Shown: piece by piece, positions 49,118 to 59,314 of the stretch
Layout of the letters: each line of letters opens with the position of its first letter
Position numbering within the stretch: position 1 is the first letter of the stretch
Origin: an uncultured Alphaproteobacteria bacterium
Lineage (GTDB): Bacteria; Pseudomonadota; Alphaproteobacteria; HIMB59
NCBI GenBank assembly: GCA_902557145.1
Contig: CACDYZ010000002.1
Span: 1-64,000, forward strand
DNA: 64,000 bases
Direction: 5' to 3'
Position numbers and translations under genes: made by a program
The notes under the pieces: generated by a model
Told to the model about the DNA's origin: nothing
Seen by the model: only the letters and a program-made list of their open reading frames with translations
Databases searched by the model: none

Positions 49118-51175
49118 CAATTTTATAGCTTCTTGTTGTTTAAAAAATAATAATAGGTTGTATATATTTTTTTTAAATTTTTCATCTTCGTATTCTTGAT
49201 TTTCAATAATTTTTTTTACATATTGAAGTGAGTCAATAATTAATTCTTGGTCTTGATAAACATTGACAAATTTAAATAAGGAGTCGCCACTTTGACGATA
49301 TCCCAATATATCCCCAGTTCCTCTTAGTTCGAGATCTTTTTCAGACAACTTAAAACCATCTAAATTATCTTTAAATATTTTTAGTCTCTCAATTGAATTA
49401 TCTGGGATATCTTTGCCATACAGAGCAAAACAATAACCTTGATTATTGCCTCTACCAACTCTTCCTCTTAACTGATGTAATTGAGATAATCCAAATTTTT
49501 CAGCATTTTCGATAACTATATAATCTGCATTTTTATTATCTATACCTACTTCAACAACTGTTGTAGCAACTAATAATTTTATTTTTCCCTTTTGAAAATT
49601 TTGAATTATGTTTTCTTTTTGATTGCTCTTAATTTTTCCATGTAACATTTCTACTTCGGAGCCGAATATCTTTTTTAATGATTTAAAACGAGTTTCTACA
49701 TCTTTATATTGTTGAGTCTCTGAAGCCTCAACTAAAGGACATATCCAGTATACTTGCGATATGTTTGAAATATTTTTTTTTAATAAAATTTCAATATCTT
49801 TAATTTTATCAACATTTGATACTTTAGTGATAATAGGTTTTTGAAAAGCTGGTCTTTCTTTGAGTATTACTTGCTCTATTTCACCATACTGTGCCAAAGC
49901 TAATGTTCTAGGTATTGGTGTAGCAGACATTAAAAGAATATTAGTATTTATACCTTTTTCAGCTAAATAGAGTCTTTGCTGAACACCAAAACGATGTTGT
50001 TCATCAATTATTACATAAGCTAAAGCGGAGAAATATAAATTTTCTTGAAATACAGCATGCGTACCAATTATAAAATTATAAGAGCTTTTTTTAATTTTAT
50101 CATAAATCTCATCTTTGTTTTTAGTACTACCAGTGAGTAAAATAGGTTTTACCACATCATTATTCAAAAATTTAATTACATTATTATATATTTGATTGGC
50201 TAATATTTCAGTAGGAGCCATATAGGCAACTTGCAAACCTTTTTGAAGAAATGGAATTGCTGTTAATAAAGATACAATAGTTTTACCTGAACCAACATCG
50301 CCTTGTAATAAGACTGTTTCTCTATACTGGGTATTATTTAAGTCATTTATATTATTGATAACTTGTTGTTGATTTGTAGTTAATTTAAAAGGTAATTTTT
50401 CTAATAATCTTTGTTGTAAAATGAAGTCTAGATTTAAGCTTTCATTTTTCTTTTTTGTCTTTTCTTTTAAGTATCTAATAGCAAAATAATTTGAAACTAG
50501 TTCATCAACTGCTAGTCTTTTTCTATATAAATCTCTATTTTCAATATCCTCTTTTACTAAGGGAAAGTGCATTTTTATGAGTGAGTCATTAAAGGATAAA
50601 AAATTATATTTTTTTATCAAATTACTATTAAGCCATTCATCAAAGTTTTCTAAATAATTTTTAGCTTCCTTTAAAATTATTCTTATATCTTTTAATGTTA
50701 TTCCTCTTGTAAGAGGGTAAATATTTTCAAATGTTCTTAATTTATCCTCATTTTCAATTTCTTCTATATAATCAGGGTGCGCAATACTTAGATTACTTTT
50801 ATAAAAAGAAACTTTCCCACTGATTATTAACTCTTTATTTACAGGGTACTTGGTTCTGAGAAAATTACCTTTTATTGAAAAATAAATAATATTTATAATC
50901 AAAGATCCCTTCACGCATTCAATCACATAGGGTAACTTAGTGTTAAAAGGATAGTGATGCTTTTTGACTTTTACTAAAGTTGTAATAGTTTGCCCTTTTT
51001 CTAGATTTTTAAAATTAATATCTTGGGTGCGATCAATTGATCTACTTGGTAAATTGTAAAATGCATCAATTACTGCATTTATATTTAAGTTTCTAAAATA
51101 TGATGCTTTCTTTGGACCTATTCCTTTAAGTTTGTCTACATTTTGATATAAGAAATCGAAACTATTGTCACTCAT
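49106..51175 (-). CDS. recG: ATP-dependent DNA helicase RecG
   Basis: LQGDVGSGKTIVSLLTAIPFL, DEQHRFGVQQR, MSATPIPRTLALAQYGE, QLHQLRGRVGRG. Confidence 0.96.
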   Translation of the reverse strand: MSDNSFDFLYQNVDKLKGIGPKKASYFRNLNINAVIDAFYNLPSRSIDRTQDINFKNLEKGQTITTLVKVKKHHYPFNTKLPYVIECVKGSLIINIIYFSIKGNFLRTKYPVNKELIISGKVSFYKSNLSIAHPDYIEEIENEDKLRTFENIYPLTRGITLKDIRIILKEAKNYLENFDEWLNSNLIKKYNFLSFNDSLIKMHFPLVKEDIENRDLYRKRLAVDELVSNYFAIRYLKEKTKKKNESLNLDFILQQRLLEKLPFKLTTNQQQVINNINDLNNTQYRETVLLQGDVGSGKTIVSLLTAIPFLQKGLQVAYMAPTEILANQIYNNVIKFLNNDVVKPILLTGSTKNKDEIYDKIKKSSYNFIIGTHAVFQENLYFSALAYVIIDEQHRFGVQQRLYLAEKGINTNILLMSATPIPRTLALAQYGEIEQVILKERPAFQKPIITKVSNVDKIKDIEILLKKNISNISQVYWICPLVEASETQQYKDVETRFKSLKKIFGSEVEMLHGKIKSNQKENIIQNFQKGKIKLLVATTVVEVGIDNKNADYIVIENAEKFGLSQLHQLRGRVGRGNNQGYCFALYGKDIPDNSIERLKIFKDNLDGFKLSEKDLELRGTGDILGYRQSGDSLFKFVNVYQDQELIIDSLQYVKKIIENQEYEDEKFKKNIYNLLLFFKQQEAIKLLFS

Positions 51176-51419
51176 GATAAATAACGAAGATAAATTAAAA
51201 AAATTAAAATATCGATGTCAAACATTAGGTATAAAAGAATTAGACGTAATTTTTGAGAAAATTTACATAAAACTTGAAAATACTAACGATGTTGAACTAA
51301 TTGATCTCTTAGATGATTTATTAAAGAACGAAACACAATATATATTTGATGTATTTTTTAATGAGTCTTTTAAAGAGGATAAAGTCAAATACCTAAAAAT
51401 TATAAATCTATCTAAATAG
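51174..51419 (+). CDS. sdhE: SdhE/DUF339-family FAD assembly factor (listed ORF starts at TTG 51165; ATG at 51174 preferred)
   Basis: KLKYRCQTLGIKELDVIFEKIY (R-C-x-x-x-G-x-x-E-x-D motif); lies between recG and mfd. Confidence 0.85.
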   Translation: MINNEDKLKKLKYRCQTLGIKELDVIFEKIYIKLENTNDVELIDLLDDLLKNETQYIFDVFFNESFKEDKVKYLKIINLSK

Positions 51420-51421
51420 TA

Positions 51422-54400
51422 TTGGAAAACCAGGATATCAATTTTAGTAAGAAATCTATTTTATTGTGTGAGGACGATAAAATAGCACTTGATTATGAAA
51501 ATATACTTAAGTTTCACTATCCTCAAAAAAAAATTTGCTATTTTCCAGCTCATGACTCTCTTCCTTTTAGTTTTGAAAAATCAGCATCAGACATTTTACT
51601 TGATAGATCAGATAAACTAAGAGCCTTAACTGATAACGATATAATTATTTTAACATGTAATAACTTACTAAAAAAATTTCAAATTAAAAATGATGTAGAT
51701 CATTTTCTATTTCTTTCTAAGAATCAAATAATTGACTCAAATTTAATACTAAATAAATTAATCGAATTTAATCATTCAAATCAAGCAAATGCTTATAATA
51801 AACTCGAATTCTCACTTAGAGGAGATATCTTAGATATCTACAACAACAATAATAATCCATATCGAATTTCTTTTTTTGATAACATGATTGAGTCTATAAA
51901 AGAATTCAATCCCCAAACACAACTTACTTATAAAGAAGAGAAAGAAAATGTTGTGATTATTAATCCTAATATTGAAGCCTTAGAACCAAATACAAACAAT
52001 AGTTACTTAGAAGATATTATAACGGGATATGAAATATATACGATTAATAGAAGTGATATAATATTAAAAGAAAAACTAAATTCTCTTAAAGCTATTTATA
52101 GTCAAATCAACACTGAGACACCTTTTTCAAATTACTACTTAGATGAAGATAAAATTAAAAATTTTAAATTAACGAATATTTTATCTAGTTCGCCGAAATC
52201 ATTAAAAATTACATCTAATACTTCTTTAGATGATTTGTCTAAGATGAGTAATTCTATTTATTTTCATACTGGTAATAATCCCGCTCCAATTGAAAAAGAA
52301 TTCCATCAAAAACTTAAAATAAATACAAAATATGGTGAAAACTTTTATTTTAATAAGACTGTAATATCTAAAGATTATTTATTTGATGGAATTATACATT
52401 TAAACAAAAATTCTTATTCAACCAAAAAAACAAACCTAGATACAATTATAAATTTTAATGACCTTTCCTTAGGAGATGCGGTAGTTCACCAAAAGCATGG
52501 TATTGGAAGATTTGTTTCTATTGATAATATTGAAGTCAGTAACCGTATCAGAGAATTTATTCGATTAATTTATCGAGGTAACGATAAGCTTTTATTACCA
52601 ATTGAAAATTTAAATTTTATTACAAGGTACGGTTTTGATGATAGCAGCCTTCTTCTTGATAAATTAGGCACAAATGACTGGTTGTTAAGAAAAACATCAG
52701 TTAAGAAAAAAATTAGATTTCTTGCCAATAAGTTATTAAAAAATGCAGCTAAGAGATCGACTATAAATATTAAAGAATTTCAATATAATAACTCTGATCT
52801 TGAAAAGTTTAATAAACAATTTCCATTTGTTGAAACAGAAGATCAATTAAATTCTATAGAACAATCCTTAAATGACTTAAGACTAGAGAAGCCAGCTAAT
52901 CGCTTAATATGTGGTGATGTTGGTTTTGGTAAAACAGAAGTAGCATTAAGAATAGCCTGCGCAACATATTTGTCAGGTTTTCAATTTGTAATCGTTGTGC
53001 CAACAACTTTACTTGCAATGCAGCATGCCAATACTTTCAATGAAAGATTCTCAATTTTTAATATTAAAGTTGCATCTCTATCTAGGTTTACTTCGGTTAA
53101 AGATAAAAAAGAAATTCTGCTTTCATTAAAATCAGGAGATATTCAAGTGCTTATTGCAACACATAGTCTTTTTAAAAAAGATATTGAATTTAATAATTTA
53201 GGTACGCTAGTAATAGATGAAGAACAGAAATTTGGTGTAGATCAGAAAGAATATTTAATTAATAAATATCCAAATATTCATTTGTTTTCTTTATCAGCCA
53301 CACCCATACCAAGAACACTTCAAATGTCTTTATTAGGATTAAAAGATTTAAGTGTAATTGGAACACCCCCATCAAATAGAATAAGTATTAGAACCTATGT
53401 TCAAAAGTATGAATCTGTTGCTCTTTTGTCTGCAATCAAGAATGAATTAGAGAGAGATGGTCAAATCTTTATTGTTGTTCCTAGAATAAGTCATATCCCT
53501 TTTGTAGAAAGTGAAATTAAAAAATTAAATATTGAACTCTCCTATGGTGTTGGTCACAGTAAAATGAAAGAAAAAGACATTGAAGATGTATTTATATCTT
53601 TTACTAAAGGGGAAATTCAGTGCCTTATATCCACTAATATTATTGAATCAGGTATAGATATTAAAAATGCTAATACTCTTATAATCTTTAACTCAAACTT
53701 ATTTGGCTTATCTCAATTATATCAATTAAGAGGAAGAGTAGGTCGATCAAATAAAAGAGCTTACGCCTATTTATTTCATGATAGTGAAAAATTAATCAAC
53801 AAAACTGCTCTAAAGAAACTTCAAGTTTTAGCTAATTATGAAAATTTAGGATCTAATTTTCAGTTAGCAAATGAAGATTTAGAAATACGTGGTGCTGGTA
53901 ACCTACTTGGTGATGAACAAAGTGGGCACGTAAAAGACATCGGTATTGAACTTTATCAAAGCATGTTAAAAGAAGAAGTTGAAAGACAAAAAAATAATAA
54001 TTCAGAAATAGAGGATGATTATGAAGAATTTGAATTTGATGCATTTTTTGAGTATTACATTCCAAAGACCTATATATCAGATGATATCTCTAGATTGATT
54101 ATTTATCGAAAATTTACTAATTCAAAAAATATTCAAGAATTGAAAAGTGTTTTAGATGAAATATATGATCGTTATGGCAATTATCCTGCTGAAGTAACTA
54201 ATTTATTTAATTTACTTACAATTAAAATAAAATCTTTAACATTAGGAATATCTAAAATAAACATCAAAAGAAACTTTATTGATATTACTTTTAAAAAAGC
54301 TAGTCAAAAAATATTAGATAATCTTATTCAAATGACACAAGAAAAAATAATTAAAATGAAAAGTTCTAGGTCTATCCAAATTAAAAATAATGAAAATGAA

Positions 54401-54451
54401 GATTTATTTTATACTGTAAATCTTTTCTATAAAAAGTTAGGATTAAAATAA
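51422..54451 (+). CDS. mfd: Transcription-repair coupling factor Mfd (short N-terminus, TTG start)
   Basis: YFPAHDSLPF, GDAVVHQKHGIGRFV, ICGDVGFGKTEVALRIAC, DEEQKFGVDQKE, LSATPIPRTLQMSLLGL, QLRGRVGRS. Confidence 0.95.
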   Translation: MENQDINFSKKSILLCEDDKIALDYENILKFHYPQKKICYFPAHDSLPFSFEKSASDILLDRSDKLRALTDNDIIILTCNNLLKKFQIKNDVDHFLFLSKNQIIDSNLILNKLIEFNHSNQANAYNKLEFSLRGDILDIYNNNNNPYRISFFDNMIESIKEFNPQTQLTYKEEKENVVIINPNIEALEPNTNNSYLEDIITGYEIYTINRSDIILKEKLNSLKAIYSQINTETPFSNYYLDEDKIKNFKLTNILSSSPKSLKITSNTSLDDLSKMSNSIYFHTGNNPAPIEKEFHQKLKINTKYGENFYFNKTVISKDYLFDGIIHLNKNSYSTKKTNLDTIINFNDLSLGDAVVHQKHGIGRFVSIDNIEVSNRIREFIRLIYRGNDKLLLPIENLNFITRYGFDDSSLLLDKLGTNDWLLRKTSVKKKIRFLANKLLKNAAKRSTINIKEFQYNNSDLEKFNKQFPFVETEDQLNSIEQSLNDLRLEKPANRLICGDVGFGKTEVALRIACATYLSGFQFVIVVPTTLLAMQHANTFNERFSIFNIKVASLSRFTSVKDKKEILLSLKSGDIQVLIATHSLFKKDIEFNNLGTLVIDEEQKFGVDQKEYLINKYPNIHLFSLSATPIPRTLQMSLLGLKDLSVIGTPPSNRISIRTYVQKYESVALLSAIKNELERDGQIFIVVPRISHIPFVESEIKKLNIELSYGVGHSKMKEKDIEDVFISFTKGEIQCLISTNIIESGIDIKNANTLIIFNSNLFGLSQLYQLRGRVGRSNKRAYAYLFHDSEKLINKTALKKLQVLANYENLGSNFQLANEDLEIRGAGNLLGDEQSGHVKDIGIELYQSMLKEEVERQKNNNSEIEDDYEEFEFDAFFEYYIPKTYISDDISRLIIYRKFTNSKNIQELKSVLDEIYDRYGNYPAEVTNLFNLLTIKIKSLTLGISKINIKRNFIDITFKKASQKILDNLIQMTQEKIIKMKSSRSIQIKNNENEDLFYTVNLFYKKLGLK

Positions 54452-54646
54452 ATGGAAGAACAGCAACAACTACCAAAAACTAACGCTGAATGGGCCAATT
54501 ATTATGAATCAATAATTGCTGAGCTTAGTGATAATCAAAAAAAAATAGGAGAGCCTATTTCTATTGATGAATTTTATGAACTTCCTATTAAAAGAAAACA
54601 AAAGTATATCAAAAAGCTTTATTTTAAAATTGGTGATGCAGAATAA
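54452..54646 (+). CDS. Small uncharacterised protein (64 aa)
   Basis: ORF immediately after the mfd stop, overlapping the next gene start. Confidence 0.5.
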   Translation: MEEQQQLPKTNAEWANYYESIIAELSDNQKKIGEPISIDEFYELPIKRKQKYIKKLYFKIGDAE

Positions 54647-55613
54647 TTATATTCCAAATATTGATCTATCTGAAATTATTAACAAAGGCTTAAATAGTGA
54701 TGCTGCTAAACAAATAGCAAAAAGTATAAAAGAAGCATCTGAAGATATTGGTTTTTTTACGGTAACAAATCATGGTATTCCAATTTCTAAAATTAATAAT
54801 CTTTTAAAAACTTGTAAAAAATTTTTTTATTTACCGGAAGAAGATAAACTGAAAATTGCCCCAAAAAAATGGAATCCTAATACAAATACAGTTTATAGGG
54901 GATACTTTCCTAGCTCAGTTAATGGTAAAGAGGGATTAGATATAGGAGACCCTCTTTTAAAACAAGATATGGCTGAATTATTAAAAAAAGAAAAATTTGA
55001 GGTAAATCATGATATGACATTTTTAGATCCATCCTGGCAAGCTACTATAAATAACTATTTTGATGATCTTCATAACCTTGGAATGATTATATTTAAAACT
55101 ATTATATCTTCATTCTCCTCTAATTTATCTATCGCTGATCGAGCATTTCAAAGACCAAAGACACTCTCTACTTTAAGATTTAACTACTATCCCAAACAGG
55201 ACAAACCTGTTGAAGTTTCCTCGCAAGACGGTGTTGCTTTAGGTTGTGAGACTCATGTTGACAGCGGAATAATGACTATTTTATATCAAGATAAAAAAGG
55301 TGGTTTGCAAGTTCAAAATAGACACTCTCTTGAATGGCATGATGTTCCTCATGATCCTAATGCTTTTGTAATTAATACAGGGTTGGCATTAGAATATTTA
55401 ACTAATGGTAGAATGAAAGCTACTAACCACAGAGTACTTTTTAATCAAGAAGAACGTATTTCAATACCTTTCTTTTTTGAACCTTCTTACGACTTTAAAT
55501 TAGATCCAAAATATTTGGATATTAATGAAAATTTAATTTATAATATTGATAGCTATGAAGATTTTCTCACTAATTCACTCAAAAAATTTGTTGAATATGA
55601 CAGGCCTGCCTAA
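54636..55613 (+). CDS. Isopenicillin-N-synthase-like 2OG-Fe(II) oxygenase (listed ORF starts 54564; Met at 54636 preferred)
   Basis: IPNIDLSEII, SIKEASEDIGFFTVTNHGIP, CETHVDSGIMTILYQDKKGGLQV (HxD), MKATNHRVLFNQEERISIPFFFEP. Confidence 0.9.
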   Translation: MQNNYIPNIDLSEIINKGLNSDAAKQIAKSIKEASEDIGFFTVTNHGIPISKINNLLKTCKKFFYLPEEDKLKIAPKKWNPNTNTVYRGYFPSSVNGKEGLDIGDPLLKQDMAELLKKEKFEVNHDMTFLDPSWQATINNYFDDLHNLGMIIFKTIISSFSSNLSIADRAFQRPKTLSTLRFNYYPKQDKPVEVSSQDGVALGCETHVDSGIMTILYQDKKGGLQVQNRHSLEWHDVPHDPNAFVINTGLALEYLTNGRMKATNHRVLFNQEERISIPFFFEPSYDFKLDPKYLDINENLIYNIDSYEDFLTNSLKKFVEYDRPA

Positions 55614-56055
55614 ATTAATCTTCTTATCTCTTTTTGTATTTATATCAGCTTGTGGTGGATTTAATACAGGAGTAAAAAAATCAGATACCCAAAAAATAAA
55701 TACAGTTAAATATGGCACGCTTGTTGCTGCTGAACCAGTCAAAATTACTGGTGAAAGCTCTGGTTTAGGGGCCCTTACAGGAGGTTTAGTAGGTTTTGTT
55801 GTCGGATGCGGAGAAGGCATTTTAGATGATGACTGCAGAGATGCTGCAGCAGTGGTTGGAACTATTGGTGGAGCAATAGTAGGTTATGTCGCTGGTTCAT
55901 CATTAGGAGATCATACAGGTTTTCAATATGTTGTAGACGTTGATGACACAGATGATGATATTTCAATAGTTCAATCAGGCGCAGAACAAATACCAATTGG
56001 TTCTAGAGTGACTATTGCTATTGGAACTAACACTAGAATTATTATATCAGAATAA
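55597..56055 (+). CDS. Glycine-zipper-containing putative lipoprotein (start 55597 preferred over 55546)
   Basis: FVFISACGG lipobox; glycine-rich GLGALTGGLVGFVVGCGEG and IGGAIVGYVAGSSLGD. Confidence 0.75.
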   Translation: MTGLPKLIFLSLFVFISACGGFNTGVKKSDTQKINTVKYGTLVAAEPVKITGESSGLGALTGGLVGFVVGCGEGILDDDCRDAAAVVGTIGGAIVGYVAGSSLGDHTGFQYVVDVDDTDDDISIVQSGAEQIPIGSRVTIAIGTNTRIIISE

Positions 56056-56072
56056 CTTACAGGAGATAAAGA

Positions 56073-56375
56073 ATGTTTATTGCAATGAATAGATTCAAAG
56101 TAAAATTAGGTGAGGAGAAATATTTTGAAGATATTTGGAAGAATAGGGATACTCATTTAAACGAGGTACCTGGTTTTAAAAAATTTAATTTAATAAAAAG
56201 TGAGTCTAATGAAGAATATACACTTTATGCCTCTCATAGTGAGTGGGGTTCAAAACAAGATTTTATAAATTGGACTAAGTCTGAAGCTTTTAGGATGGCA
56301 CATAAAAATGCAGGTGGACATAAAACAGTATATTTAGATCACCCACAGTTTGAAGGTTTTGAGGTAGTAATTTAA
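56073..56375 (+). CDS. Antibiotic biosynthesis monooxygenase (ABM)/HmoA-like protein
   Basis: MNRFKVKLGEEKYFEDIWKNRDTHLNEVPGFKKFNLI; SD ACAGGAG. Confidence 0.82.
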   Translation: MFIAMNRFKVKLGEEKYFEDIWKNRDTHLNEVPGFKKFNLIKSESNEEYTLYASHSEWGSKQDFINWTKSEAFRMAHKNAGGHKTVYLDHPQFEGFEVVI

Positions 56376-56399
56376 GAAAATATTACCTATTTTTTACAA

Positions 56400-56840
56400 A
56401 TGGACATAGTAAATCACGAAATATTATTGAGTGGTAATGTGATGGGAACAATGTTCTTTGCTTGTACTATTTATATTACATTGGTTATAGCTAGGTATGC
56501 AACTCTTGCAAAATTAATTAGAGATTCTAGATCTAATATTGAAACAAATAAATTAAAGTTTAAAAATCAAAGTGAATATTCTTTTCATATCTTGCATTAT
56601 GAAAAAAGACTTAAACTATTACGATACACACTTTACTTATCCCTTTTTGGAGGGATAGCATTGTGTACAAGCTTATTATTTTTGTTATTAAATTACAGCT
56701 TCATTGCTGCTATAAGTTTTGGTATTCATCTTTGTTTAGTATTAAGCGCATTAGTAACTCTTGTATATGAACTAGCTGTATCTTTTGAGGCATTAACTGA
56801 GCATTTAGACATAATGAGAACCTTAAAAGATAAATTTTAA
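56400..56840 (+). CDS. DUF2721-like membrane protein
   Basis: Multi-TM, E-(R)-L-K-LLRYTLYLSLFGG and VYELAVSFEALTEHLDIM pattern. Confidence 0.65.
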   Translation: MDIVNHEILLSGNVMGTMFFACTIYITLVIARYATLAKLIRDSRSNIETNKLKFKNQSEYSFHILHYEKRLKLLRYTLYLSLFGGIALCTSLLFLLLNYSFIAAISFGIHLCLVLSALVTLVYELAVSFEALTEHLDIMRTLKDKF

Positions 56841-56865
56841 AATAAAAAAAATAAATTAGATTTTA

Positions 56866-56955
56866 TGGCGGAAGGACTGGGATTCGAACCCAGGAAAGAG
56901 TTGCCCCTTTGCCGGTTTTCAAGACCGGTGCTTTCAACCGCTCAGCCATCCTTCC
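56866..56955 (-). tRNA. tRNA-Ser (anticodon TGA), long variable arm, CCA encoded
   Basis: Reverse complement GGAAGGATGGCTGAGCGGTTGAAAGCACCGGTCTTGAAAACCGGCAAAGGGGCAACTCTTTCCTGGGTTCGAATCCCAGTCCTTCCGCCA. Confidence 0.97.
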
Positions 56956-57004
56956 AAAGCGATTTGTATTTAATAAAGAAAATTAGAAAAAAAACAACTT
57001 GTAT

Positions 57005-57391
57005 TTAGCTATTTTGAGTACCATCAATTCGTCTTGTGCTAGAGATAACTCCAAGCATAAAAACAATAATTGATGATGGAAATAGGAAATAACCAATAGT
57101 ATAGGTGTCTGGATAATACTGCATACCAGTGTATAAAACGATACCGTTCATGAGACAAAGAATTAAAAATACAACATTTGTACCAATTCTACTTAGTATC
57201 ATACCTAAGGGCTTCAAAACAACAATAGCTGCTGCACATACAAAGATTATGGCTGGAATAATATTCATGAGCAATCCCATCGACTCGGAGTAGGTGTAGT
57301 CCTCTAATGAGTCCCAAGGCAGTAGCATTGAAGCTAGCATCATTAAAATAGAGACATAAACAAATCTCTTACCTATACTTGTTAAAATCAT
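57005..57391 (-). CDS. Uncharacterised membrane protein
   Basis: 128-aa ORF with about four hydrophobic segments. Confidence 0.6.
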   Translation of the reverse strand: MILTSIGKRFVYVSILMMLASMLLPWDSLEDYTYSESMGLLMNIIPAIIFVCAAAIVVLKPLGMILSRIGTNVVFLILCLMNGIVLYTGMQYYPDTYTIGYFLFPSSIIVFMLGVISSTRRIDGTQNS

Positions 57392-57504
57392 TGGATAGTT
57401 ATAACAAATGATAAAATTTTTAATAGTTTAATGATTTGATAAATTTTAAGAAATAACTATTAGATGAATGGATGTATAATAGATTTATATCTAGGAATCA
57501 GAAT

Positions 57505-58557
57505 ATGTTAAAAATTTATCTTTATATTTGCCTTTGCTTTTTTTTTACTCTCAATATTAATGCTCACGATGCTAAAAACTGTGATGTCCTTGAAAATTAC
57601 GACTTTTCTGGCTTTGATGACTGGAAATCCGAAGTAGTCCAAAGATCTGATGAATTTGGTCTAGATCGGGGTTTTGTGTCTGAATTAATTGCTCCGTACG
57701 AGGTAAATAAAAGGGTGATTGAAAATGATAAATGCCAACCTGAATTTACTTTAACATTCTCAGAATATATTGAAAAACGAATTTCCGATTTAAGAATTAA
57801 AAATGGACTTAATAATAAAAGTAAATACAATGGTTTATTAAATAAAATTGATAAATATTATAATGTTCAATCAAGATTTATATTATCAATCTGGGGCTTA
57901 GAGACAGCATACGGGAAAATTACAGGTAATTATCCAGTGTTAGAGAGTCTTTTAACTATGTCTTATGATGAGAGAAGAAGACGATATTTTACAAAAGAAC
58001 TCTATAATGCTTTAAAAATATTAGAACAAGGTCACATTAATCTTACTGACTTCAAAGGCTCATGGGCTGGGGCAATGGGTCAAAACCAATTTATGCCCAC
58101 AAGTTTCTTAAATTATGCTCAAGATTTTAATAATGATGGTAAAAAGAACATTTGGACTGACACTGAAGACTCTTTAGCCTCCATTGCAAGATATCTTCAA
58201 GGTGTAGGATCTAATAAATGGGACCCTAATTATACTTGGGGTAGGGAAGTTATACCCCCAGATAATATTAAATCATTAGAACCTGAATTATTTATCAAGA
58301 GAGAAAAAGGCTGTTTAGCTGTTAAAAAACTCTCTAAAAAACTACCTTTGAGAGATTTTAAACAGATGAATTTTAAAAAAATGGACGGTAGTTCACTAGA
58401 TAGCTTAGATATAAGTAGTTATTTACTCAGAATGGGAAGAGAAGAGGGAGATTTCAGGTATTTTATCGTCTATAACAATTATCTTAATATTCTCTCATAT
58501 AATTGTTCTAATTATTATGGTCTTTCAGTTGGATTATTAAGTGATAAATTTAAATAA
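57505..58557 (+). CDS. Lytic murein transglycosylase, MltB-like (start 57505 preferred over 57472)
   Basis: Signal-like N-terminus; SIWGLETAYGKITGNYPVLESLLTMSYDERRRRYF; GSWAGAMGQNQFMPTSFLNYAQDFNNDGKKNIW. Confidence 0.92.
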   Translation: MLKIYLYICLCFFFTLNINAHDAKNCDVLENYDFSGFDDWKSEVVQRSDEFGLDRGFVSELIAPYEVNKRVIENDKCQPEFTLTFSEYIEKRISDLRIKNGLNNKSKYNGLLNKIDKYYNVQSRFILSIWGLETAYGKITGNYPVLESLLTMSYDERRRRYFTKELYNALKILEQGHINLTDFKGSWAGAMGQNQFMPTSFLNYAQDFNNDGKKNIWTDTEDSLASIARYLQGVGSNKWDPNYTWGREVIPPDNIKSLEPELFIKREKGCLAVKKLSKKLPLRDFKQMNFKKMDGSSLDSLDISSYLLRMGREEGDFRYFIVYNNYLNILSYNCSNYYGLSVGLLSDKFK

Positions 58558-59314
58558 TTTAATTAGAATATTGTTTTTACTAATTTTATCCTCTTGTACG
58601 ATTAGCTCTATTGAAACAGTTGAGGATAAAAAAATAACTAAGGAAGTGCCATCTCAGGAGTACTTTAAAAAAGCTGACGTAAATATATCTCCTTTAGCAG
58701 AATATAATATAGATTTTACAGTTTTAGAAAAATTTGTTTTTGATGAGAGGATTAATGGGAATAATATTCATCATTCGAAGTTACCTATACCAAGTGTTAT
58801 TAAGCTCTCTGATCCTAAAAACTTAAATAATAGCATTATTGTTAGAAATATTAAGTTAGAAACAGAAAATAGACTTTCTCTGAGCAAAGATATTATTGAT
58901 AAAATATCACTAAATACAAATGTCTATTTAGAATTCTTAAAAGATGAATCAATAATACTAAGGAATGTTGTTGATTCTAAAGAGGAAAGTAAAATAAAAA
59001 TGGATGATACAGAGATATCATTTGAAAATCTTGACGAAGATCAAACTGAAATTAGTGAAAAACTTGATTATGAAAAAATTAAATCCCTAGAAATTAAAAA
59101 CTCAGAGAAAATAAATACTATTTTAGTTAATATTTATGAGAACATAAAAACGGCTAAGCTGAAAACAAATAAAATTAAGAATTTAGGACTCTTTTATGAA
59201 GAAAATGATGAGGGTGTTATGGTTTTTGCTGGCCCATTTCCTAACAATGATATAGATCTTAAGTTGGATTTCTTGATTAAAAATGGATATATAAATGCTA
59301 AAAAAACCCGCTAA
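58541..59314 (+). CDS. Divergent RlpA-like/SPOR-like lipoprotein
   Basis: LILSSCTIS lipobox; HHSKLPIPSVIKLSDPKNLNNSIIVRN resembles the RlpA double-psi barrel; C-terminal VFAGPFPNN SPOR-like; located between mltB and dacC. Confidence 0.6.
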   Translation: MINLNNLIRILFLLILSSCTISSIETVEDKKITKEVPSQEYFKKADVNISPLAEYNIDFTVLEKFVFDERINGNNIHHSKLPIPSVIKLSDPKNLNNSIIVRNIKLETENRLSLSKDIIDKISLNTNVYLEFLKDESIILRNVVDSKEESKIKMDDTEISFENLDEDQTEISEKLDYEKIKSLEIKNSEKINTILVNIYENIKTAKLKTNKIKNLGLFYEENDEGVMVFAGPFPNNDIDLKLDFLIKNGYINAKKTR

